A stretch of DNA of 53,586 nt from Syntrophorhabdales bacterium (lineage in GTDB: Bacteria; Desulfobacterota; Syntrophorhabdia; Syntrophorhabdales; WCHB1-27), in the NCBI GenBank assembly GCA_035541455.1, contig DATKNH010000007.1:1-53586 (forward strand). The letters run 5' to 3'. A program made the position numbers and the translations under genes. The notes below the pieces were generated by a model. That model was not told the DNA's origin and did no database searches. It saw only the letters and a program-made list of their open reading frames with translations. Below are positions 24,858-32,252 of this stretch, piece by piece. The number at the start of each line of letters is the position of its first letter. The stretch's first letter is position 1.

Positions 24858-26048
24858 CTATATTATTCCCTTCTCCTTCAACCCTTTCAGCGTCTCGCTG
24901 GAGTAACCCAGTAGACCACCATAAATCTCTTCGTTGTGCTCACCAAATCTTGGAGGAAAGGTCATCTTCTTGTCTGAGGCCTTCAGGAAGGGAGTCATGT
25001 AAGGAGGGGGAGCCATCCATATCTGCGTCTTGGTTTTCGGATCCTGCGCGCTCAGCATGGATTCCTTCACGTACGGGTCTTCCAGCACCTCCCCTATGGT
25101 GTTGACTCTCGATATGGCTATCGTTGCTTTGTTGCAAAGTTCGATCATCTCATCAGTCGTCTTTTTCTTGGTGGCTTCATTAATCTGATTGTTGAGGTTC
25201 TTCACATCTTTGATGCGGCCACTGTTCTTCTCATATTCTGGCTTTGCAAGCCCTTCGAATCCCGGCAGCTGGGTAAAGGAAACCCATTGGCGGTCGTTAC
25301 CGAGAGCTATGTAGACATAGCCATCCTTCGTTTCATACACCGATACCGGCGCAAAGAACTCGTGAGTGTTCCCCCGTCTGGTGATCTTCTGGCCGAAGGA
25401 CTTCGTGAGGGTTATTGCTACAGTGAGCCACGAGGTGGTGGACATGAACATGGAAAGATCGATCCGTGTTCCCTCGCCGGTCTTTGCCCGTTTGAACAGA
25501 GCCTTCATGATCTGGCCGTAAGCGTGCTCGCTGGTCCCCATGTCCGGCAGAGGAATGCCCAACACCTGGGGGTCCTCGCCTGCATTGCCCGTAAGCTCCA
25601 TGAGTCCGCCCCTCGCCTGCAAAATGGGGTCGTAGGCAGCTTCGTTGCTCTCAGGGCCAAAGCCGGTAAGCCCTACCCAGATGATGTCCGGCTTGACGGA
25701 CTTCAGGGTTGCGTAATCTATGCCGAGCTTCTCGTAGTTCCTCGGTAGTTGATTTGTCGCGAAAATGTCAACCTTCATTTTCCGGATCAATTCTTTCAGG
25801 ATCTCCTGGCCCTGCGGTTCGCCCAGGTTCAGCGTGACGGCTTTCTTACCCGCATTGATCGCCATGAAATACGTATTCATGCGCTCTTCGCCCAGCCGGT
25901 TCTCGCCTATCATCCGGTTGGGATCACCATACACAGGATGTTCCAGGCGTATGACCCGCATACCATCCATTGCAAGCCTGTAGCTCAGATATGGAAGGAC
26001 GGTTGCCTGTTCCAGCGACAGCATCGTCAGTTCATTGAACATGTCCAT
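24858..26048 (-). CDS. Family III CoA-transferase (CaiB/BaiF)
   Basis: A 396-residue CoA-transferase of the CaiB/BaiF type, which moves CoA between acids through an Asp-anhydride intermediate. Seen: the N-terminal LSLEQATVLPYLSYRLAMDGMRVIRLEHP, GKKAVTLNL, WVGLTGFGPE, and the Asp in GIPLPDMGTSEHAYGQIM (about residue 165), which aligns with the family nucleophile. The start is placed at the ATG at 26046-26048, five nt after AGGAGG; ATGs five codons upstream (26063) and two codons downstream (26042) are less well placed. It is the first gene of the minus-strand array, next to the divergent promoter, and probably activates the growth substrate using a product CoA ester. Confidence 0.9.
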   Translation of the reverse strand: MDMFNELTMLSLEQATVLPYLSYRLAMDGMRVIRLEHPVYGDPNRMIGENRLGEERMNTYFMAINAGKKAVTLNLGEPQGQEILKELIRKMKVDIFATNQLPRNYEKLGIDYATLKSVKPDIIWVGLTGFGPESNEAAYDPILQARGGLMELTGNAGEDPQVLGIPLPDMGTSEHAYGQIMKALFKRAKTGEGTRIDLSMFMSTTSWLTVAITLTKSFGQKITRRGNTHEFFAPVSVYETKDGYVYIALGNDRQWVSFTQLPGFEGLAKPEYEKNSGRIKDVKNLNNQINEATKKKTTDEMIELCNKATIAISRVNTIGEVLEDPYVKESMLSAQDPKTKTQIWMAPPPYMTPFLKASDKKMTFPPRFGEHNEEIYGGLLGYSSETLKGLKEKGII

Positions 26049-26125
26049 GATATCCTCCTGCAAAAGAATTCTGTTTACTAAATGAGAGAACGCTGGTAAG
26101 TATTAACACGTGGGCCATTTTTTTA

Positions 26126-26179
26126 TTGACACGCATGGATGATACCTAGTAGATAAAAGGTATACGGTATACTGTATAC
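26126..26179 (+). promoter_or_regulatory. Divergent promoter with triple GTATAC operator
   Basis: A TTGACA box lies at 26126-26131 with an A/T-rich candidate -10 near 26150. It is followed by three head-to-tail 7-mers, GGTATAC (26159-26165), GGTATAC (26166-26172) and TGTATAC (26173-26179). Each holds the palindrome GTATAC, so adjacent units also form inverted repeats. The site separates the CoA-transferase array (minus) from the hcr-like genes (plus). FCD-type GntR proteins commonly bind TATAC-type palindromes, and such a gene is in the array. Binding is inferred. Confidence 0.6.
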
Positions 26180-26254
26180 TACGAGCAGTATAGAGAAAGG
26201 GTTCTTTCTTTGTCAACAACTTTTGGTGTCAGCTGATCGCGTGAAGGAGGACTG

Positions 26255-27277
26255 ATGAATCTTCCTCGTTTCCAGCTCCTTGGTCCCTCGACACTCAAGG
26301 AGGCGCTCTCCTTGATGACCACATACGGAGAGAAGGTTCGAGTGCTCGCCGGAGGCACTGAAATCACCGGGCGTTTGAAACATCGTCTCTTGTCCCCACC
26401 ATGCATTTTGAGTCTCAAGAAGGTAAAGGGGCTCGGTGGGATAAAACAGAAAAAGGATGATCTGGTGGTCGGCGCGGCCACGACGTTAACCGATCTCGCC
26501 GAATCCAGGATTGTAGCCCATCTATCCAAATCAGTCAGCGACGCGGCACGCCATGTTGCCGCTCCCGCGATCCGGAACATGGCGACACTCGGGGGCAATC
26601 TGCTGCAGGAGAATCGCTGCCTCTATTACAACCAGTCTGAGCTTCCAAGAAAAAGGCTGGGGCCTTGCTATAAGCTCGGCGGGGCAACCTGCCACGCTGC
26701 ACGCGGCCTCAATCGCTGCTTCAGCGTCTATCAGGGCGACACCGCGTCCGCCCTTATCGCTGTTGGCGCAAAAGTGAGGCTGCAGAATAGTCGCGCCGTC
26801 CGCACACTGCCCGTAGAGGAACTCTTCACAGGTAAGGGAACAAACCCACTCAGCATCGGCCGGGGCGAGCTCCTCACAGAGATCATCATCCCTGTGAGCC
26901 CACAAAGAACGGCCTCCGCCTACCGGAGATTCGCGATGCGGGGCTCCATCGATTACCCGCTCGCTTCAGCCGCAGCATTTCTCACGGTGGGAAAGGACGA
27001 TACAATTGACCGAGCGCGCATAGTTATGGGTGCTTGCGGGTCAGGACCCAGGATCGCGCAGGAAGCGGCGAACATGATCAAGGGGAAGCGGCCGGAAGAT
27101 GTTTCGGATGTGGACGTGCAGCAGGCAGCGTCCCTCGCGGTCAAAGGAATGGAGGCAGTGGATAATCTTATCCTGCCCGCCTCATACAGGAGGGAACTGG
27201 CTGCGGTCATGACGGCGAGAGCCCTGGGTGAGGCGCTGGCCAGCCTGAGGGAGGTGGACCATGCGCGCAGAGCGTAA
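26255..27277 (+). CDS. HcrB-like FAD subunit with extra [4Fe-4S] cysteine loop
   Basis: A 340-residue FAD-binding subunit of a xanthine oxidase-family enzyme. After the FAD loops LAGGTEITG and TLGGNLLQE it has an insert with C122, C138, C146 and C155 (ENRCLYYNQ, GPCYKLGG, ATCHAA, NRCFSVYQGD). This insert and spacing are the hallmark of the beta subunit of 4-hydroxybenzoyl-CoA reductase, where these cysteines hold an additional [4Fe-4S] cluster that lets low-potential electrons run backwards to the Mo site for reductive dehydroxylation. SD GAAGGAGG precedes the ATG. The next gene starts inside its last codons (17-nt overlap). Confidence 0.9.
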   Translation: MNLPRFQLLGPSTLKEALSLMTTYGEKVRVLAGGTEITGRLKHRLLSPPCILSLKKVKGLGGIKQKKDDLVVGAATTLTDLAESRIVAHLSKSVSDAARHVAAPAIRNMATLGGNLLQENRCLYYNQSELPRKRLGPCYKLGGATCHAARGLNRCFSVYQGDTASALIAVGAKVRLQNSRAVRTLPVEELFTGKGTNPLSIGRGELLTEIIIPVSPQRTASAYRRFAMRGSIDYPLASAAAFLTVGKDDTIDRARIVMGACGSGPRIAQEAANMIKGKRPEDVSDVDVQQAASLAVKGMEAVDNLILPASYRRELAAVMTARALGEALASLREVDHARRA

Positions 27278-27974
27278 GAAACCATCCAACAGGGCACAAA
27301 AAGGGAAGCGACCGGGAAAGCTGACGTCGAAGCAGGCTTCACGGCAGGACCCGAAACGTGTAGCGCAACGGGCTAAAAAAAAGGTATCGAGGCCAGCCAC
27401 CAAAGGTGCCCAGGAGCACAGGACGAAAAAAGCAGCCGCGTCAGCGGCTCAGAAGCATAGCGCTAAAAAAGCTCGCGGTCGGACCTTGGCATTACCCACC
27501 ACTATAGAAAAGAAGAGAGTGAGGTTGCGCGTCAACAAAGAGGAGTATGAACTTTTCATTTACCCGCACCGCACCCTCGCGGAAGTGCTGAGAGACGAGC
27601 TGCACCTGACCGGCACAAAACAGAGTTGTAATGAGGGCGCGTGCGGCACGTGTACGGTGCTGCTCGAAGGCGCGCCAATACGCTCGTGTCTTCTGCTGGC
27701 GGCAGACGCGGAAGACAAGGAGATAACCACCATCGAGGGGCTGGCCGAAAGCGGCAAGCTCCACCCCATCCAGGCCGCCTTCGTGGAGTACTATGCTATA
27801 CAGTGCGGTTTCTGCACCCCCGGGATGATCCTTACTGCAAAGGCCCTGCTCGACAAGAATCCCCATCCGACGGAAGAGGAGATCCGCAGCGCGATTGCCG
27901 GCAATGTATGTCGTTGCACAGGCTACACGAAGATTGTGGAGGCCATAAAGGCGGCCTCGGAAGCACAGAGGTAA
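27261..27974 (+). CDS. [2Fe-2S] subunit with long basic N-terminal extension
   Basis: A 237-residue CoxS/HcrC-type subunit. The normal domain occupies about residues 83-237, with [23 protein letters not shown] and CRCTGY cluster motifs. It is preceded by about 80 residues that are lysine/arginine/alanine-rich: 27 K or R and only 3 acidic residues in the first 75, with runs such as [10 protein letters not shown] and [13 protein letters not shown]. The ATG has SD GGGAGGT and overlaps the upstream gene by 17 nt, so the extension is probably translated. There is no RR-hydrophobic Tat pattern. An internal GTG or TTG near residue 85 could give a short form. Confidence 0.88.
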   Translation: MRAERKKPSNRAQKGKRPGKLTSKQASRQDPKRVAQRAKKKVSRPATKGAQEHRTKKAAASAAQKHSAKKARGRTLALPTTIEKKRVRLRVNKEEYELFIYPHRTLAEVLRDELHLTGTKQSCNEGACGTCTVLLEGAPIRSCLLLAADAEDKEITTIEGLAESGKLHPIQAAFVEYYAIQCGFCTPGMILTAKALLDKNPHPTEEEIRSAIAGNVCRCTGYTKIVEAIKAASEAQR

Positions 27975-27977
27975 CTT

Positions 27978-30251
27978 ATGGCAGAATATTCGCTCATAGG
28001 CAAGGGGATGCAGCGGGTCGACGCCATCGCCAAGGCCACGGGGCAGGCCCTCTTCTCGGCAGACTTGGCGCTGCCCAGAATGCTCTTCGGTAAAGTGCTT
28101 CGCTCACCCCACACTCACGCAAAGATCGTCCACATAGACACCTCCCGCGCCTCTAAATTGCCAGGCGTAAAGGCCGTGGTAACCGGGCGTGACAGTTCCG
28201 ACGAAAAGTGGGGAGTCTTCCGCTATACGCAGGATCAGCGCTTTCTGCCTGTGGACAAGGTCCGTTTCATCGGCGAAGAGGTCGCGGCGGTTGCAGCGGT
28301 TGATGAAGATACGGCTCTGGAAGCGCTCGACCTCATAAGAGTCGAGTATGAAGAGCTGCCCTCTGTGTTCACCGTAGAGGATGCGCTCAAACCGGACGCG
28401 CCAATCCTCCACGAAGGTTATCGAGGCAACATCAACATACACGTAAAAATAGACGTGGGAGACGTGGAGAAGGGCTTCAAAGAATCATACATCGTCAGAG
28501 AGGATACCTTTATCGCCCCCGAAGAATCCTATTTTCAGGCCGAACCCTACGCAGTTGTCGCGCAATTTGACAATGGCGGCTGCCTGGAAATATGGATGCC
28601 CAACGGCGGACCGCATCTCAAGTCGAAACCTCTGGCAAACGTCTTCGGCATCCCCCTCAACAAGGTGCGGGTGCGCAAGATCACCATAGGAGGCGCATTC
28701 GGCGGAAGGTCTGAGATCTCTCCGGCGGATGTAATATGCGCGCTTCTTGCACGGAAGTCGGGCAAGCCGGTCAAGATCGTCTATACCCGCGAAGAGAACA
28801 CCATCGCAACGCGCCAGGCCCATTCGATGAAAGCAATCATCAAGACCGGCGTGGACCGCGAGGGACGGGTGCAGGCACGTGATATCACCTGTTACATGGA
28901 TGGCGGCGCTTACTCAAGCACCGGGCCTATCGCCACCAGCGTGCCTTTTCTCTGTATGGAGCAGGCCTACCGCATGGAGAATGTGCGGTACAACGGGTAT
29001 CGCGTCTTCACGAATAAACCGATCCGGGGCATGTATCGCTGCCACGGCAGGGCCTTCGCCTGCGGGGTGGATCTGCAGCTCGATATGCTGGGAGAAGAGC
29101 TGCACATTGATCCTGTGATCATGCGGCTCAGGAATGCCCGTCAGCCGGGCGATTACACGCCGACCAAGTCATACGTGGGAAGCTGTGGTATGGTCGAGAC
29201 GATCGAGCGGTCAGCCGAGGCGGCAGGCTGGAAAGAGAAATTTGGAAAACTTCCCCCGTACCATGGTATCGGCGTGGGCTGTAACTCTGTCCAGACCGGG
29301 TTCCCGATGGGCATCAGGGGCGGCTCAGAGGCGTTCGTCAAGTTTAATGAAGACGGGGGCATCACGGTCATCTCGGGTGTGGTGGACAACGGGCAGGGCA
29401 ACGAGACTATGCTCGTGCAGATTGCGGCAGAAGAACTGGGGCTCTCATCCGACGACGTGCAACTCGTCTCAGCTGATACGGAAGTTACACCGAGCGATCC
29501 CGGTTCCTATTCCATGGTCTCCACCTTTGTCGGCGGAAACGCGGTACGGCTGGCGGCACAGGACGCAAAGAAGAAGCTTTTTGTGATTGCGGCAAAGGCC
29601 CTGGAGGCAAAGCCGGAAGACCTTATCGCGAAAGACAGAAAGATCATGGTTAAAGGAGAACCGGAGCGGAGCCTGCCGTTGACCAAGGTAGTACGCATGG
29701 GGCTTTCGCGCGGTCAGTCGATTAGCGGAGAAGGCGCTTACTGGCCCAGGGTTGATTCGAGACGGGAATGGGTGGAAAATCCAACCGGTCAGCTCTCAGA
29801 GGCTTTTTCATTCGGGACAACAATCGTGGAAGTAAAAGTGGACCCGGATACGGGGCAGGTGACCGTGCTCGAAACGTGGGCAGCCCAGGACGTTGGCCGC
29901 GCCCTGAACCCGAAGATCATCGAGAGCCAGTTTGAGGGGGGGCTGGCGATGGGTGGCCAGGGAGGCATGCTCACTGAGTACCATGTCTTTGACCGTGGAC
30001 GGGTCCTTAATCCCACGCAGCTTGACTACAAACTGCCGCTCGCCTGCGACATGCCGAAGATACACAACATCATTGTGGAGACAATTGATCCGAACGGTCC
30101 GTACGGCGCGAAAGAAGCAGCAATGTCCATAGCCATGTCGGCTGCACAGGCCTACGCGGCGGCCGTTTGCAACGCCATCGGCGTTTACATTAATGATTTT
30201 CCCATCACACCGGACAAGGTACTGGAAGCGCTGAAGAGAAAGAAGGCTTGA
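27978..30251 (+). CDS. HcrA-like molybdopterin-binding subunit with altered catalytic site
   Basis: A 757-residue large subunit completing a B-C-A gene order. Seen: the hammerhead domain (GKVLRSPHTHAKIVHID), EEYFQAEP-like EESYFQAEPYAV, ITIGGAFGGRSEISP, IRGMYRCHGRAFACGVDLQ (HcrA-like rather than CO dehydrogenase-like), and SGVVDNGQGNETMLVQI. Near the C-terminus, where the family has GAKEVGEG or GAKGIGEP, this protein reads GAKEAAMSIA. The usual catalytic Glu is Met716, with Glu713 nearby. Either Glu713 substitutes or the reaction differs. It starts 3 nt after the 2Fe-2S subunit and is followed by a clear terminator. Confidence 0.9.
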   Translation: MAEYSLIGKGMQRVDAIAKATGQALFSADLALPRMLFGKVLRSPHTHAKIVHIDTSRASKLPGVKAVVTGRDSSDEKWGVFRYTQDQRFLPVDKVRFIGEEVAAVAAVDEDTALEALDLIRVEYEELPSVFTVEDALKPDAPILHEGYRGNINIHVKIDVGDVEKGFKESYIVREDTFIAPEESYFQAEPYAVVAQFDNGGCLEIWMPNGGPHLKSKPLANVFGIPLNKVRVRKITIGGAFGGRSEISPADVICALLARKSGKPVKIVYTREENTIATRQAHSMKAIIKTGVDREGRVQARDITCYMDGGAYSSTGPIATSVPFLCMEQAYRMENVRYNGYRVFTNKPIRGMYRCHGRAFACGVDLQLDMLGEELHIDPVIMRLRNARQPGDYTPTKSYVGSCGMVETIERSAEAAGWKEKFGKLPPYHGIGVGCNSVQTGFPMGIRGGSEAFVKFNEDGGITVISGVVDNGQGNETMLVQIAAEELGLSSDDVQLVSADTEVTPSDPGSYSMVSTFVGGNAVRLAAQDAKKKLFVIAAKALEAKPEDLIAKDRKIMVKGEPERSLPLTKVVRMGLSRGQSISGEGAYWPRVDSRREWVENPTGQLSEAFSFGTTIVEVKVDPDTGQVTVLETWAAQDVGRALNPKIIESQFEGGLAMGGQGGMLTEYHVFDRGRVLNPTQLDYKLPLACDMPKIHNIIVETIDPNGPYGAKEAAMSIAMSAAQAYAAAVCNAIGVYINDFPITPDKVLEALKRKKA

Positions 30252-30361
30252 CAGAAAAAAATTCCTTATGTTAAAAGAGCGTACCGAGACACAGGGCTCA
30301 CGACAGCGAATAGAAGTGCACATGATAAGGGTCACGTTCTTAGTCGTGAAGCAGGTCAGGT

Positions 30362-30402
30362 AAAGACCATGGGCGGTTCCCGGCTGCCCATGGTCTTTTT
30401 TT
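30362..30402 (+). terminator. Rho-independent terminator after the hcr-like genes
   Basis: A perfect 13-bp stem, AAAGACCATGGGC (30362-30374) with GCCCATGGTCTTT (30386-30398), an 11-nt loop and seven T residues (30396-30402). It lies 110 nt beyond the Mo subunit stop and before the TRAP genes, so the two groups are probably separate transcripts. Confidence 0.88.
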
Positions 30403-30460
30403 AGTCGACACGCTACATCGAACGGCACCGGGAGGCCGATTAAAGCAAAGGGGGTTAGCC

Positions 30461-31492
30461 ATGTATATCAAGAAGATGTTCGTCGTGATGTTAGGGATCA
30501 GTCTATTGGTGGGTGCGAGCCTGTTGGTGCCGCGTCTAGCCGACGCACAGCAGAAAATAACGCTGACCTACGCCAACTTCCCTCCGGCCACAACCTTCCC
30601 CTGCGTGCAAATGGAGAGATGGGCAAAAGAAGTGGAAAAAAGAACGAACAATGCGGTATCGGTAAAGACCTTCCCGGGAGGCACGCTGCTGGCTGCCAAG
30701 AATATATTTGACGGCGTGATCACCGGCACCGCAGACATCGGCAACTTCGCAATGAGCTACCAGCCGGGCCGCTTTCCGGTCTCTGAGGCGGTCGATCTTC
30801 CCGTCGGATTCAACAGCGCCAGGGCCGCGAGCTTAGCGCTTTATGACATCGTTGAGAAATATCCCAAGGAATTCGACAAGGTGAAGATTCTGACGCTCTT
30901 TACCTGCCCGCCCGCAGACTTCATGACGAAGAACCCGGTCAAATCCCTGAAAGACCTCAAAGGGATGGAACTTCGCGTTTCCGGAACCGGGGCAGAGGTC
31001 ATTACCCGTCTCGGCGGCACTCCGGTGGCCATGCCGCAGTCTGAAACACCCGAGGCTATTCAGAAAGGCGTGGTAAAAGGCATCGTCTCCTCGATGGAGA
31101 TATTGAAAGACTTCAACTTTGCCGCATATTGTCCTTACGCGACTGAAGCCAACCTTTTCGTGGTGACGTTTGCCGTTGTGATGAACAAGGATAAATGGAA
31201 TGCAATGCCTGCAAACGTGAAGAAGGTGCTGGATGACCTGAGGCGTGAGCAGGCGGAATGGACCGGCAAGTACGTGGACGACCACGTGAAGGAAGCACTC
31301 GCATGGTCAAAGGAGAAGTATAACCACCAGGTTCTCAAATTACCTGCCGCGGAATACGCTGAAATCCCGAAACTCGTCAAACCGATGATGGACGAGTATG
31401 TCAAGAGAGTAACCCCGCAGGGCACACCCGGTGAACAGGTACTCGCGGAGCTTTACAAGCTCAAGGAAAAATACGAAAAGCAGTTTAAGTAA
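30461..31492 (+). CDS. TRAP transporter solute-binding protein (DctP family)
   Basis: A 343-residue periplasmic receptor. A Sec signal peptide (MYIKKMFVVMLGISLLVGASLLVPRLADAQ, cleavage near ADA-Q) is followed by the DctP fold: ITLTYANFPPATTFPCVQMERWAKEVEKRT, GGTLLAAKNIFDGVITGTADIG, and the family segment LKDLKGMELRVSGTGAEVITRLGGTPVAMPQSETPEAIQKGVVKG with the substrate-carboxylate Arg in ELRVSG (described in parts). It should bind an organic acid, plausibly the substrate of the adjacent pathway. SD AAAGGGGG precedes the ATG. It is separated from dctQ by 272 nt filled with hairpins. Confidence 0.93.
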   Translation: MYIKKMFVVMLGISLLVGASLLVPRLADAQQKITLTYANFPPATTFPCVQMERWAKEVEKRTNNAVSVKTFPGGTLLAAKNIFDGVITGTADIGNFAMSYQPGRFPVSEAVDLPVGFNSARAASLALYDIVEKYPKEFDKVKILTLFTCPPADFMTKNPVKSLKDLKGMELRVSGTGAEVITRLGGTPVAMPQSETPEAIQKGVVKGIVSSMEILKDFNFAAYCPYATEANLFVVTFAVVMNKDKWNAMPANVKKVLDDLRREQAEWTGKYVDDHVKEALAWSKEKYNHQVLKLPAAEYAEIPKLVKPMMDEYVKRVTPQGTPGEQVLAELYKLKEKYEKQFK

Positions 31493-31499
31493 CGAGCCG

Positions 31500-31744
31500 G
31501 ACCGCTTCACTAGGAAGAGGCGAAGTCCCCGAAGGGGGAAGATCGTTCTCCCGGATCAGAGTCCGGGGTCACGAGGAAGATGGAAGAGGAAAAGACCCAA
31601 CATCAGAATCATCGATGTTAGCAGTTGCTTCCCAGCACGCTAGGTGCCCGCAAGGGTGGAAGCGGTCTTCGTAGTCCGCGCCTTGGCGGACGGTCTTCCT
31701 AGCGAAGCGGTCGTCCCAGTCGCACCAACGGTGCGACGGTCTGC
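31500..31744 (+). repeat. Tandem hairpin array between dctP and dctQ
   Basis: Several short hairpins follow one another: TCCCCGAAGGGGGA (31527-31540), GGTGCCCGCAAGGGT near 31643, GTCCGCGCCTTGGCGGAC (31674-31691) and GTCGCACCAACGGTGCGAC (31718-31736). The last two are followed by the same GGTCTTC/GGTCTGC word and preceded by GAAGCGGTC, so they are about 45-nt tandem units with different but self-complementary stems. They could stabilise the dctP mRNA or reduce read-through into dctQM. Confidence 0.7.
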
Positions 31745-31764
31745 GTATTTCAACGGAGGACAGC

Positions 31765-32250
31765 ATGAAGTTTCTCGTGTCACTGACAAATGTACTCAAC
31801 AAGATCCTCATGATCATGGGCGGCGTTGCGGTGCTGGCGCTGATGGTCCTTGCCACCGGCAATGTCGTACTCAGAATATTTCACTTCCCTTTTCGGGGCG
31901 CGTACGAGATTGTCTCTTTCCTGGGTGCAATTGTCATAGCCTTTGCCCTGGGCTACACGCAAAGAAGAAAAGACCATATTATCGTGGAAATTCTTGCGGA
32001 GCGGTACCCCAAGAAGCTGCAACTGGTCGTTGACACCTTCGCGTACTTTGTCATCACCATATTTTTCGCGGTCGTTTCATGGCAGATTTTCGTCTGGGCC
32101 ATGAAGATCTATCAATCACGCGAGGTGTCGGAGACCCTGAAAGTGATTTACCATCCCTTTGTATTTCTTGTCGCCCTGGCGTTCGCCATCATGGCTCTCA
32201 CCGCTTTTGTTGACTTCCTGAAAAACATATTCGCCCCAGGAGAGGAGTAA
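31765..32250 (+). CDS. TRAP transporter small permease (DctQ)
   Basis: A 161-residue membrane protein with four hydrophobic segments (about residues 12-32, 45-65, 87-107 and 128-150), the DctQ topology. LGAIVIAFALGYTQRRKDHIIVEIL is the family signature around the second helix. It forms the membrane complex with DctM. SD GGAGGACAGC precedes the ATG; the DctM start follows the stop by 2 nt. Confidence 0.9.
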   Translation: MKFLVSLTNVLNKILMIMGGVAVLALMVLATGNVVLRIFHFPFRGAYEIVSFLGAIVIAFALGYTQRRKDHIIVEILAERYPKKLQLVVDTFAYFVITIFFAVVSWQIFVWAMKIYQSREVSETLKVIYHPFVFLVALAFAIMALTAFVDFLKNIFAPGEE

Positions 32251-32252
32251 TC

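Noticed and set aside
26159-26165. GGTATAC of the operator as the same element as GGTATACGCTTGAA of the 3' repeats
   Set aside because: They share only 7-8 bases, lie in different contexts (promoter versus gene end) and lack the rest of each other's pattern.
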